A stretch of DNA of 64,000 nucleotides, taken from assembly GCA_947561395.2 (NCBI GenBank), contig OX387190.1, forward strand, positions 23,492,858 to 23,556,857, read 5' to 3'. Below the pieces are notes generated by a model. It was not told the origin of the DNA, searched no databases, and saw nothing but the letters and a program-made list of their open reading frames with translations. This document shows positions 1-12,168 of the stretch, piece by piece; position 1 is the first letter of the stretch, and the number at the start of each line of letters is the position of its first letter. The translations under genes were made by a program, and so were the position numbers. This DNA is from Buxus sempervirens. Its lineage: Eukaryota; Streptophyta; Magnoliopsida; Buxales; Buxaceae.

Positions 1-1376
1 GCTCAGGGTTTCTATCTTTTTGTGAAAAATGAAAGACCCATCTTCTCACACCTATCTTCGCTTCTTATTTGCTACTAAAATCAAAGAAGGGCATTGCTAT
101 TGAGTTTGCCTTTAGACCGATATTCGATTGCACGTTACTGATTACCGGAAGAGGTCTCTGATCGTTGAATGTTGGAAGTGAAGGTGTCGTTACCCATGCA
201 TTGAGGCAAAATACCAATATGGGGCACTGATCGCTTTAGCGGTTTAGCAATTTTATCTATCGAAAATGATTTATTGGTTAAACTTGAATACAAAAGTTTA
301 ATTAGAAATTTTGTATCTAAAAAGGCAAGACATAAATTTATAGTTTAATATTAATTTTTTTTAATTAAAAGGCCTCATTTTTATGACCTTACTTAAGGCC
401 TCCAAAAAGTTTGAGCCGCCCCTGGTGAAGACTATTTTCAAGTGTCAAAACCCTAATTAAAAGTGTGCATAAACAAACAAACAAACAAAAATCGTAAAAG
501 TGCAAAAAAAAAAGTGAGGAAAATGAACTCAGGGGTAACGTGGTAATTTTACTGATATAATTTTCCAAAATTCAATGACGCTCCTAAAAGAGGATCCAAA
601 TTTCCGAACATTGAAAGAAACTGCACCAGGAAAGTCCCTAAAATGAAGATGATAGATTGAAAATTTTTGTTGACAAGCCGGCCTTTGAAGTGATAATTAG
701 TGAATAAAAGCCTACAAAATCTCATGGAAATTAATCTTAATCTGTAAGCCTATAAATTACTTTTCGTTCAAGGTTTAAGGCCCATAAGTTTGAGCAATAA
801 TTGAATACATAAATTAATACTTTCTTTAAAGACCTCAAACCTAATAAAAGTAACATAAATAGAAAAATTAATTATTATTCCGATATAACCCTAAGCAGCA
901 GGTCTTCTTTCTTAGTACTAGGGAACTGCACACACTACACATAGCAAACCATATGGGACCCACTTAGAAATAACTCCAACAAGAGCTAAAATTCTATGCG
1001 GTTCAGTTATGCTGATGTAGCATAACAAATCGGTAAAGAGGGATCGTCACAGTGGAGATTGTTTTGCTTATGGAGGGCAAAGTTTAAAATAAAAATAAAA
1101 GGAGGGGGAGGGTGGGCGTGGTGGTGGTGGTGTCTGTGTGTGTGGGGGAGGAGGAGGGAGGGGAGGGGAATATAATATATGGTATGGATGGTTACAAAAG
1201 TAGACAAAACACTAATCCAAAGTACGAGTGAAAAAAAAATTAGAATGGTTAGATTTTTTTTAGGAAATGTTAATTGGATTTTATAATTCATTTCAGTTAC
1301 GGTGATTCATAAGTTATTATACGAGATTTGGTGGGTGAAATGCACGCAGTATTTGTGCCCTTTTGACTCACCTATA
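1..1376. other. Intergenic, no gene recognised
   Basis: No frame shows a recognisable domain or convincing exon structure. The stretch is AT-rich with short homopolymers, apart from a purine/GT-rich tract near 1100-1168 listed separately. A minus-strand open frame over 1007-1291 is His/Pro-rich only because it reads through that G-rich tract, so it is not taken as a gene. Confidence 0.7.
1144..1168 (+). other. G-quadruplex-type tract
   Basis: Four runs of at least three G (1144-1148, 1056-type spacing not needed: 1156-1158, 1160-1163, 1165-1168) are separated by loops of 7, 1 and 1 bases. This fits the canonical G3+N1-7 pattern on the + strand. It lies at the 3' end of a longer G/GT-rich stretch that starts about 1100. 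No gene is anchored to it. Confidence 0.6.
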
Positions 1377-2168
1377 GGCTGCGTTTGGATAGCCAGAATA
1401 TTCCGGACTTTGCAAGAAAATAAACTTTCCGACCAAATATGTGCGTTTGGATAGCCAGAAAGCGTGGGTCCCACAGAAAATGAAATCAGTCAAACCACTT
1501 TCAAAGGCCTTTTTGCTTGGTTTCATTTTCCGACCAAAATGGTTTGATTTTGCCAGAAAATAAAATCTGAATTGTGTTCTTACCTATTTGCCCTCTTTTT
1601 TTTGTTTTTTTCAAACCCTAATTCTTTGGTGTTTTACTTGTCATTTGTTAAATATTTAAGTAAAAAAAAACAAGGAGTGGGGTGTTGTGTGTTCTTCATT
1701 TAAAATAAATAAATAAAGTAAAAAATGGGGTGAAGTGTTGCATGTCCTCTATTAAAAAATTACGTAAAATAAATAGGGATTGGGTTGTTGCTTGTTCCCT
1801 ATTAAAAAAAATAGGGAATTAGGTTGTGTGTCCCTTATAAAAAAAAAAGAGAATATATATATGGGATTACTAATATATTATATATGTTAAAAAGGTTAAG
1901 TTTATTCATAAAAAGAGTTAATGTTTACAATATTTTTGTTTCAATTTTATATGGACAAAATTAAAAGGTAAAATAGGAATGTAAAACTTTTCCTGTTAAC
2001 TCGGATTAATCAAACAGGACAATCAAGATTTTCCATCAGTTTTCATAAATTTTCCGGATACATCCAAACAACTTTCGAAAAGTTAACTTTCACTTTCGAG
2101 AAAATCACTTTCTACCATTCACTTTCTCAATTAACTTTCCAACTTAATCAGGCCACCGAAAGGCAGCC
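1377..2168. mobile_element. MITE-like element with terminal inverted repeats and 3-bp target duplication
   Basis: The left end reads GGCTGCGTTTGGATAGCC and the reverse complement of the right end reads GGCTGCCTTTCGGTGGCC, which is 14 of 18 identical. ATA flanks both ends (1374-1376 and 2169-2171). The 792-bp interior is AT-rich, has no coding capacity, and repeats the motif GTTTGGATAGCCAGAA near the left end. The end sequence and 3-bp duplication resemble PIF/Harbinger-derived Tourist-type MITEs, although that superfamily normally duplicates TWA. A second element of the same style lies at 16022-16850. Confidence 0.65.
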
Positions 2169-4761
2169 ATAATCTTCTCACACATACCGAATCCGGAAAT
2201 GACGAGAAAGAAGAGATAAATAGTTAGGGGCCTTAGGGCTTCGACTTCAATCAAGTAAAGTGTTACTTTTATTTATTTCTTTTCGTAAATCTGAATATTT
2301 TGATTGTAAATCCGTCGTTGATTTAATGTAATCTTCTATAATTACTCTACAAGAAGTTTGAATGATTGCATGATTTTCACTCTTTTATTTGGCATTCGAA
2401 CATCTGGTTTCTCTGTATTTGATAGCATGATTCGGATGTTCTAATCTTGTTTTGTCTTAATTTGTTTGGATTCTCTTTTCTAACCTGCCTTGCTTAAATG
2501 AATGAGAAAATTTCCCTTGACTATTTCAACTATTTTTTTTCTGGTAGTGGTAGCTACAATTTCTCTTTCGTTGACTGATTTGATATTCTGTCTTTTTTAC
2601 TTTTCTTTTTTATTTTTTTCCTGTTTTTTCATATTTCTATCTCTGTTGGATGTAGATATTTTGCTGAAGAAGTAGGTGCGGATCAAGTATTTGAGAAAAT
2701 ATCTAAGAAATCAAGAAATAATTTACTTGTCGGGGACTGTAGGGAGAGAATTATTTTTTAAGATTAGTTATGGTCTGCAATTGATGTCAGATGCTAATCT
2801 CTATAATAACGTTATTGTTCTTCCCCCAGGACAATTTTCCTAGATAATAAGTGGTTTAGTTTATTGAGATTTTGTCTACCAAAGATACACAAAAGCTGAC
2901 ACTCACAAATACATAGAATTAATTAAGATCGATCTTCCAACACCAATAATTATGCAAAATTCATTTATTCAATGCTTGGGTGCCCATCATCATTTGGTTT
3001 AGATTTGGGCTGTTGCTGAGAAATCTACAAGATAGCCATCTATAAATCAGGAAATTATCTTGGATTTATAATTTGCTGCATGTTACCAACAACCTGAAAA
3101 TAGTACTCCACACTTGATGACTTGATGAAGATTTGTATTTTTGTTGTTATTGTTCATAATTGGTTACAGGCCTATATTTTTGGCTGAGATTTGTGGATGT
3201 AGGTCCAAATAAGAACCTTTTAGTGAAAAAGATAATTAACAAATCCATTTAAAGAAACAATGAAATGCTTCATTAAAATTGTCTGAATGTAACTTAGCTC
3301 AACATTGCTATAACATGGATCAGATATATTGCTACCTATTCATAAAATTTAATGATAAGTTATTCTTCTTTGAATCTTAGAAATGATCTCTCTCTTTTAA
3401 TTAATGAGGTATTATGTTTTTTTTTTTTGTTTTTAGATAGGGATTATTTGAGGTACATGAGAATTAAAAAGGCTAAAGAGGTGATTCTTAATGGAGTGAA
3501 TTACTCCAAAGTTGAGATATGCACAGTGTATCCATTTCATTCTTCTTAGCCTTCCTCTATTATTTTGATGATTTACTACCTTTGAGTACTATACTTTTTT
3601 AATTTTGTGGAAAATAACCTATGAAGTATTTATTAGACAAACCTTTCTGAGATTTAATATAATAACTGAAACTTCTCCTCGCATTTTTAAAAAGATATTA
3701 GTCTCCTTTCAAATTTGGTTGGTTATATCAATTACTCCCCTCACCAAGTGACAATTAGAGTTGTTGAGGGAATACAACGAATTTCATTAATTTTGGACCA
3801 ATTTTACCATTGTAAAATTACTAGCTTAGGCAAATGATTGTTTATACTTACTAAGGATTTTTTTTTTTTTTTAATAAAAATTTTCTACTTTGTTCTTATT
3901 TATGTTATTTACTATTTTATTTTTTTAAACTTATCTCTTTAAAATTAGATATCTTAAATTCGTTTACAAAGTAAAAAAAAATGACATTTATTTAGAAAAA
4001 TTAATTTTATAAGGTTAAAACAGTTCCAAGTTGTAAAAATGTAATAAAGTTTGTTAAAACCTTTGGCCATCAATCAACAGAAGAAGGAAAATGTTACGAT
4101 CAATGAAATCTGTAAGGTAGTGGCCCTTATTTTTAAAACTTAAAGGGTGGCATCTGTAATTTTGACACACCTAAAGGAAGGCATGTGTATAATACTATAA
4201 TGCTCTTATTAATTTTTTCTTCTTCTGTTCTTGAGTAAAGGGCAATGATAAAAACAAATACTGGGCTTGCTTGCTGAGATATACCTAGATCGATGCCCAA
4301 TGGCAGTTCCCATCGAGGCCTGTTTGCACTTGACTCTCTAAAAATTAAGAGGGGGGGAACACATAAAATAAAATGACCATAATCTAAGCTTTCACTCCTT
4401 CAATCATTGCTGGGGGCAAAATTTTGATGACCAAAGTAAGCGATTCTTCTTTCCTAAATTTTTTCCGTTATTATTTATTTTAACTTTTTTGTCCTTTTCA
4501 AATCTTTTTCTTCCTACTTTTGCTTTTTGTTAAAGAACCTGTACTATTTCTTTTTCTTTAAAGGATCCTATGAAGCAAAGCATATGATAACAGCTCACAT
4601 TATAACTCTGGAGCAAACCCAAATTTTTATGGATGCCAGTTATATTACTGAAGGGAGTTGTCTTTGCAGAGGATCCAAAGGTGATGCCATTGAATTTTTG
4701 CTTGGAATATCATTTTGGAGAGACATTTAACATGAAGCTGACCATGTCAAACTTGACAACT
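2169..4761. other. Intergenic, no gene recognised
   Basis: AT-rich sequence with many poly-T tracts. The segment around 3430-3545 reads openly on the + strand after a T-rich acceptor-like run and could be an exon fragment, but it matches no family I recognise. Nothing else can be supported. Confidence 0.5.
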
Positions 4762-4964
4762 CATATTCTTGGTCAGTTCTCATGTATTGGCACTTTATTT
4801 TTTATTCTTTTTTTCTTTTCGTTGGCCCTCCATGTGATGTAATTTATTCTAATCTGGAAACAATTCATATTCTTGGTCAGTTCTCATGTATTGGCACTTT
4901 ATTTTTTATTCTTTCTTTCTTTTTGTTGGCCCTCCATGTGATGCAATTTATTCTAATCTGGAAA
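4762..4964. repeat. Tandem duplication, 104-bp unit, two copies
   Basis: The unit starts with CATATTCTTGGTCAGTTCTC at 4762 and again at 4866, a period of 104 bp. The copies differ mainly in a T/C-rich stretch and by single bases, so the duplication is fairly recent. It creates repeated open frames that are not genes. Confidence 0.9.
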
Positions 4965-5162
4965 TTTTAAAAACATGTAGGAACTTCCGCATAAGATTCT
5001 GCAATGAGAATCATGGGATTTCACCTCAGCAAGAATGGGCCATACCAATATGCCCAATCACCTTTTGCTTTTCTCTTCCAAAGAAAAGAGCATTGATACT
5101 TAAGTAGCTCATACGCTAAACCATTTACATTTAAAAATGGTTTTAGATCCTCTCCTCTTTTC

Positions 5163-5575
5163 TTTTTTTCCCTTTTCTTTTCTTTTAATTGTTTAAGAAG
5201 TCAAAGAAAATGACTCATACCTAATCTTGGAAGAGTAACTAAATAAAAATTCTTCTGTGCTGCTCCCATTTTCTAAAAGAGGACATAAAGTCTTGCTCCT
5301 ATTTTTTTCCCTTTTCTTTTCTTTTAATTGTTTAAGAAGTCAAAGAAAATGACTCATACCTAATCTTGGAAGAGTAACTAAATAAAAATTCTTCTGTGCT
5401 GCTCCCATTTTCTAAAAGAGGACATAAAGTCTTGCTCCCATTTTTTTCCCTTTTCTTTTCTTTTAATTGTTTAAGAAGTCAAAGAAAATGACTCATACCT
5501 AATCTTGGAAGAGTAACTAAATAAAAATTCTTCTGTGCTGCTCCCATTTTCTAAAAGAGGACATAAAGTCTTGCT
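5163..5575. repeat. Tandem repeat, 139-bp unit, three copies
   Basis: Three nearly identical head-to-tail copies start at about 5163, 5302 and 5441. The anchor TAATCTTGGAAGAGTAACTA occurs at 5222, 5361 and 5500, exactly 139 bp apart. The array ends about 280 bp before the start codon of the resistance-type gene at 5857, so it lies in that gene's upstream region or 5' leader. Confidence 0.95.
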
Positions 5576-5856
5576 TTATGCATCAATTTATTATTGTTAT
5601 ACTGGCCATGGTCATTATTTTATTCCTTGGATTGCTATTATCAATATAGCATTAATGATATCATACATTACATTAAGAAACAAAGAGAGCAGAAAAAAGG
5701 TGAGATTTCCATATTATATTGGTCCAGTTCAATTATTGTACATTCTTTATGAAAGTATTCTGGGGAACAATACGAGCCAGAAACAAAAGGGGAGATTGCC
5801 ATGTTATAGAAGACACATGGTGGAGAGATTGACAAGAGATCAGTGAAGAAGCAAAA

Positions 5857-8611
5857 ATGGCATATGCTGCTGTAGGGATCCTACTTAATAAGGTAGTCTC
5901 TCTCATAGATGGAGAGGCATCCTTGTTAGGAGGATTACGGCAAGACTTCCATGAAATCAAGAGAGAGCTTGTAGTCATGAAAGCTTTCTTGAAGGATGCA
6001 GACAAGAAGAGCTTCCACAGTGATGTAGTGAAAACTTGGGTGGATCATGTAAGGGACTTGGCATACGACATCGAAGACATCGTTGATGAGTTCATGTATC
6101 ACCTAGAAAGCCAACCCAGAGGGTCTGGGTTTAAGAGCTTGGCACTCAAGGTACTTGGCCTCATAAAGAATGTTAGGATGAGGCATTATGTTGCCACCAA
6201 GTTACGAGATGTATGCAACGAGATCAAAGCCACATGTGAGAGGAGCAAACAATATGGGTTCAATCGTCTGGAAGAAGGAACAAGTTCATATGATGCTCTA
6301 CGAAACCGTGGAGAATCATCTCTTTTTATTGAAAGTGATGCGATTGTGGGGATTGAAAATGAGAAAGCTCTGTTGTTTGGATGGTTGATGGATGGAGAGC
6401 TTCAACGCACCGTAATATCTGTGCACGGAATGGGTGGCTCTGGAAAGACTACTTTGGTTGCTCAGGTTTACAAAAACAAAATCATTAGAAAAGATTTTGA
6501 CTGCTACGCATGGATCACAGTCTCCCAATCTTATGTGATCGAGGATCTATTCAGAAATATGATCAAAGAGTTCTTTGATGCAAAGAAGGAATTAGTTCCA
6601 GGTGCCTTAGGCAACATGAATTACAAAGACCTCTTGGAGACGCTTGTCAACTACTTGCAGGACAAGAGGTACATAATTATCCTAGATGATGTGTGGAGTA
6701 GCAATCTCTGGATGGAGACAGCTGTTTCTCTTCCCAACAATGGACTTCGAAGCCGGATCATAGTTACAACTCGAAGGGAAGACATAGCCTCCTTCTCTAT
6801 TGGAACAAAAGGTCATGTTCTCAAGCTCAAACCTTTAGGAAAAGCTGAGTCTTGGGAGCTCTTTTGTAAGAAGGCATTCCCAGGGGACCCCAAAAGATGT
6901 CCCCAGCATCTAGAATCCTTGGCTCAACATCTTGTGCAAAAATGTGAAGGCCTACCGCTTGCTATTGTGGCTATGGGGGGGGCTCATGTCTTCCAAAAGT
7001 AAGATGGAATCACAGTGGAGGAACGTTCGTGATCGACTCAACTGGGAGTTACACACCAATTCCATGCTAGAACCAGTGAAATGTGTCTTGATGCTTAGTT
7101 ATGATGATTTACCAATTCACCTGAAGCATTGTTTCTTGTATTGTTGTGCCTTTCCGGAGGACTATCTGATTCGGCGGAGCAGGCTTGTCAGGCTATGGGT
7201 AGCAGAAGGGTTTGTGGAAGAAGGGAGAGGTATGACATTGGAGGACGTTGCAGATAGCTACTTTCAGGAACTCATTTGTCGAAGCATGCTTCAGATGGAT
7301 GATAGGAAACAGATTGGTATTTCAAAATATTGCCGGGTGCATGATCTCATGCGTGAGATTGGTCTTTCAATATCAGAAAGAGAGAAATTCTTTGCTATAT
7401 ATGATGGGAAAGAATCAAAAGAGAATGGTGGCAAATTTCATCGGTTGTTAATGCACCTGAATGATAGAAAAATTCAATCCGGGACGAACTTGTCAAGATT
7501 ACGATCCCTCCTCGTGTTTTTTACAGGTGCGTCAAGTCAATTCCATTTGGATATGTTACCGTCAGGTTTCAAACTATTGAGGGTTTTGGATCTTCAACGA
7601 GTGCCCATTGACAGGGTACCAGATGAATTGTGCAGCCTATTCAATTTAAGGTACTTGAACTTGAGAAAAACCCAGGTTAAGGAGCTGCCCAGATCCTTGG
7701 GAAAACTTGGAAACCTGCAAACCTTGGACATAAGGGATTCACAAGTGAGGGCACTCCCGGAAGGAATAACAAAGTTAAAGAACCTGCGGCATCTAATGGT
7801 CTTCAGTGAATCTTCTGGACTTCGTAACACTTGTAACTACATAAGCGGGGTACAAATCTCAAAGGATGTGTGGAAGTTAAGTAACTTGCAAGTCTTAACC
7901 TGCATTGAAGCAAAAGGTGACCTTGTTAGGAAGATTGGGAGCATGAAGCAAATGAGAAAGCTTGGGATTTCAAATGTGAGGGGAGTGGACGAGATGGAGC
8001 TCTGCATCTCAATTCAAAAAATGGATCACCTACACTACTTATTAGTAGCGGCAAAAGATGAAGAGGAAGTCCTTTGTTTCGATGCCTTAAGAGAACCGCC
8101 TCCCCATCTTCAGACACTTAATCTAATTGGGAAAATAGATAAGGTGCCTCTCTGGTTTTGCTCCCTTCAGAACCTCATCAGTATGAACTTGCATTGGTCT
8201 CAGCTTGCTGAAGATCTGCTTCCCTATATAGAAGAACTACCCAATCTGGGGGAACTTTTTCTTTCAAATTCATATGATGGGGAGCAAATGAGCTTCAATT
8301 CAGGGTTCCTCAAGCTTAGAACGTTATACTTGGCCAATTTCCCCCATTTAGGTAACATAATTATAGCAAAAGGAGTGATGCCAAATATACAGAAACTATT
8401 CCTGGATAACTGCAGACAACTGAAGATGCTGCCTCAAGGCACTGAGCACCTTACCAGTCTCCAAACTCTGGCACTGCGAAATGGGTCTGATGAACTGATA
8501 GAACGTATACGTGGAGAAGCAAGCGTTGATCACCCAAAGGTTAGGCACATCCCTGAAATCTACCATGTATGTCGCACATCATCTTGCAGATCTTATGAAA
8601 ATCTCTCCTGA
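5857..8611 (+). pseudogene. CC-NB-ARC-LRR immune receptor (RPM1-type) with a one-base frameshift
   Basis: Intracellular NLR receptors recognise pathogen effectors and trigger cell death. Apart from one base, this is a complete intronless gene of about 917 codons, close to the usual RPM1 length. The N-terminal Rx-type coiled coil has the EDVID-like motif DLAYDIEDIVDEF. The NB-ARC follows: P-loop GMGGSGKTTL at about residue 191, kinase-2 YIIILDDVW, RNBS-B SRIIVTTR, and GLPLA in CEGLPLAIVAMGG. An RNBS-D-type CFLYCCAFPEDYLI segment and VHD (for MHD, about residue 493) come next, then leucine-rich repeats to the stop. The run of eight G at 6975-6982 should be seven: the upstream frame ends at 7002, and the downstream frame, open from 6932, continues to 8611. 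Every motif is otherwise intact, so a young pseudogene and a homopolymer sequencing error are both possible. A donor-like ATG/GTAAAC near 8664 hints at a 3' UTR intron. Confidence 0.93.
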
Positions 8612-11600
8612 TTCTTCATCTCAAACCAAGAAGTGGTACTATGTCAAGAAGAAATAACGTCTATGGTAAACTTTTACTCTCTTTTTTTTTTTAATTTTAT
8701 GGTCTTACAATTTCAGATAGACAGCATTTTTTTTTCCTGTCAAACCTTAGTTTACAGTGGTACTCCTCTTAAGTTGTTTTCCTACCAATCTTTTCTTTAT
8801 TATCTTGTTTTAGTCTTAGGTTGCAGTATTTTGGATTACATTTCAAGCTTGCTTTCTCAAAATGGAATCCATGTATGAAAAAAATAATAAAAATGTCAAC
8901 TTCCCTTTTTTCTCTTTCTTTTTTTTTTTAGTTTTCCTGAAACAATATCAACTTCCCAAACGACCTCACCCAATTATGCAACCCTCTTCTCCTGCCTCAA
9001 AAACCCTCTCAAGGCAATTTGAAATCTTGTGGATTTGGTGAATTAACTTTTGTCTTCTATTTAGTTCCCTGTTGTATAAGGTAAATTTCAAAAAGAGGTC
9101 TAAGGATTTATCTTTGGCTTTTTATTTAATCCCATGCTGTTTTACAAGGCTGTTGTTAACTCCACTCAACAAGTCAAATATAGAATATGTAGCTATTGCC
9201 TTATCTTGACCTCTAACTTCATAGCAGGAAGGAAAAAGGGAATGCATTCAGAGTTGTCAATACTTTAAATGTCCTAGCAGACTATGTGTTTACTTTTTAT
9301 CAGTACTAGAGAAAATTTTTGTGAAGAAAAGGAGGATAATAATAAGTATATAATTATTGAAAAAGTGATGATAGAAATAAATTGAAATGAAAATGTTTTA
9401 CAACAATATTCTTCTCATGATATATTTTAACAACTGAATAGAGTGGGAGAGTTGTAGTGACATGTTTGTTTAGTAGCATTTAAAACCCTAACAAATAAAG
9501 ATTGAAATCCAAAACACACTAAGGGATCAAATTTGAGAGAAGGTTGTATAAATCTCTTTATCTTTTTCAAATATGAAAGACTTTCTTCTCCCTATAACAA
9601 TATTTTAAAACAGAGTATTGCAATGTTGTTTTGGGAAAAAAATTTATGTTTCTATCACATTCTATGAGACTTCCTCTCCCATTATATATCGTAAATATAG
9701 ACAGATAATTTTATACATCCCTCAGTTACTTAGTTTTATTGTGGTAATATTTTGTTAGGATGGTAGGACAGGCAACCCACAAGGTCCATTAAACATGATT
9801 TAACATTAGGGAAGGCCTGAACAATTTATGTCAACCTACTTTACACATCAAAGCCTGATAATTTACTTCTAGGTTTGTTCATTTAATAGTTATATTCATT
9901 GATCTAATTTTTTTTTTCTATTAAACACATGAGTAAATGTAGTATAGGAGATACCTCAAAGCTCTAATTTGTTTGTGAATGTAGTTGAAATATCTTGGAA
10001 ACATTTTTTTTATTTAAAAATGTTTTAAAAAATTGAGGAAAAATGCTTCTCTATTTGGGCCAGGCTAAGTTGGGTTTTGTGGTATTCTGATGCTGTGCCA
10101 TATTGGGCTTCTACTTTGAGACAAAAGTTTGGGCCAGACTGGATTGAGGCCTGGCCTAAGCCAACCTAAGCCTTGCTTATTGCTACACATAAAATTTAAG
10201 AAGTCTAAATACTAGCTTTGGAAGAAGCTTTTACATATGCTCTGGCCCCTTTCTATGATTCATACTAAGAAATATCACACCACTTTTATTTGTTTATGAA
10301 ATACTAGTGTACTGACAACTATATTATACCACTTGCTCATGCTAGTGAATGTGGAGATTCCTGATGATTCATGGAAGTTTGCCTTGTATCCTTGTCATAC
10401 AATACACAAGCTGTTGAAGACTGATTTAATAAGATAGTAGAGAGGAATCTAGTAAACAGGTAAAAAGAAAGTGCCAAGTTGGATGAGGCTATGGTTGCCT
10501 TTTCTTCATTTTTTTATGTACATTTTAATCCTTGGTTTATACTTTTTAATTACAATAATCTCAAAAAGAATGTAGCATCTTTTTTATACTATGATATTAA
10601 TTGATGGTTGTATTCTCCTTGCGCAGTTATTTTATTTTTTAAAAATCATTATGTATCATTTCATTAATAAAATAGTCTTTTTAACTAATTAGAAAAAAAA
10701 TTTAAATCAACTTATCATATCATAAATTATGTTTTTAATATTTAAAGTTTGTAAGTGATACAGGTCAATTGAGTTCAACTCTCAATAAATTGGAAGAAGG
10801 GAAAATAATATAATATTAATTTTCTACTAGATTTTCTGTGTGTGTGTGTGTGTGGTTTAACCTTTGGATCCTCTTAAAAATATAACATATCCAAAATATA
10901 ATAATACCCATAAGGTTGCATTTGAGAGTTTCTTTCATTTCCTGACCTGGATATATCCTGATGAAAGCAGTATTGTTTTTCATCTTGCATTTTCCTAGAT
11001 CGACTTAGCAAATTTTTTTTTTTTTTGGCACTTTATTGAAATGTTCATGGCATGTGGGAATCCTACAATTCCTTTTGTTTTCTCAATATCTAAACACAGT
11101 TTAAGGTAATATCATTTGTTAATAAAGTCATCACATGTAGCATTTGTGGGAACCTCTACAATTGGAATGTACAATTTTGAGACTTCTTTACTTCCTAAAT
11201 TTTCTTATCTAAAAAATGTCCTTGTCGATATTTTTCACATTTTAAAGATTCCTTAGAACACATAATCACCTTTTTTCTTAAAACTTTCTTTTTAATAATA
11301 TAATTAGGAAAGGATTATATTCAAATTTTCTTATATACAAATTTATTACATAGTATGCCAATTGCCAACTGCCAAGGTGTGGTGTTTGATCATGTAAATC
11401 TGGAGCGAGCACCAGGAAGTGGGCAACCCAGGATTTGAAAGATTATGACCTTTTTAATCTAATGAAACCACATCACTCTAAACTATGGTGGATTATGAAT
11501 CTAAGTCATATTGTAGCCCTTTTAACTATATAGATATCAAATGAAAATGCAGTGCTTAGAATAAGCAAATGTACCTTAGAGGGTACGTGCCATGGGCCTT

Positions 11601-12168
11601 GTTTTTTTTTTTTGTCCTTTTTGAAATGACAACATAAGAAGCAGCAGCGATGAGAGACAAATTTAACGATACAAATCTGTTCGTATCTTGGAATGTGTAT
11701 GCACAATGTTCCATTTGAAGCAAAAATATTTATTATAATCCAAGCTTTCTCACTATTTTGAGATCAACCATCTGCTTATCAATTTCCAAACGTGATTTTG
11801 CGTTTCCACGGTGTGTGCAATTGAAATTCTGCCCCAACTTGGTAATAAATGCAAAACGCCAAGAACTCATTGCTTCCACATAACTTTTTCTACTAAAAGA
11901 ACAGTGCTTGTAATTTCAACCATGATAAGTCTTTGTAGAAGACAGAACAATTGGTAGATCAGCGATTGCAAAACAGGCAACTTACACAAGTTAAATATAT
12001 TTACAAAGAGAAATAATGCTTTCAAGTTTATTCTAAGTACCTGGATATTCCAAGTCATGGTTTGGATATTTGAAGCCATATCTGTACATGGGTGCTTTAT
12101 TTTCTTTTATTGATAAAGACTATTGCAACTGCAAATTTTCCATGGCACGGAAATAATGCATAGATCAC
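8612..12168. other. Intergenic; 3' flanks of two genes
   Basis: No coding region is recognised. The left end is the 3' flank of the NLR gene, and the right end (about 11870-12168) is the 3' flank of the minus-strand ceramidase-like gene. A short GT repeat lies near 10839-10852, and the rest is AT-rich. Confidence 0.65.

Noticed and set aside
1007-1291. Minus-strand open frame with poly-His and poly-Pro
   Set aside because: It reads through the G/GT-rich tract; composition explains the residues, and no domain or splice context is present.
4527-5107. Overlapping plus-strand frames repeating MYWHFIFYSFF
   Set aside because: They come from the 104-bp tandem duplication and poly-T tracts, not from coding sequence.
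5163-5575. Possible CRISPR-like array
   Set aside because: The three units are contiguous 139-bp tandem copies without unique spacers, and the DNA is from a plant nucleus.
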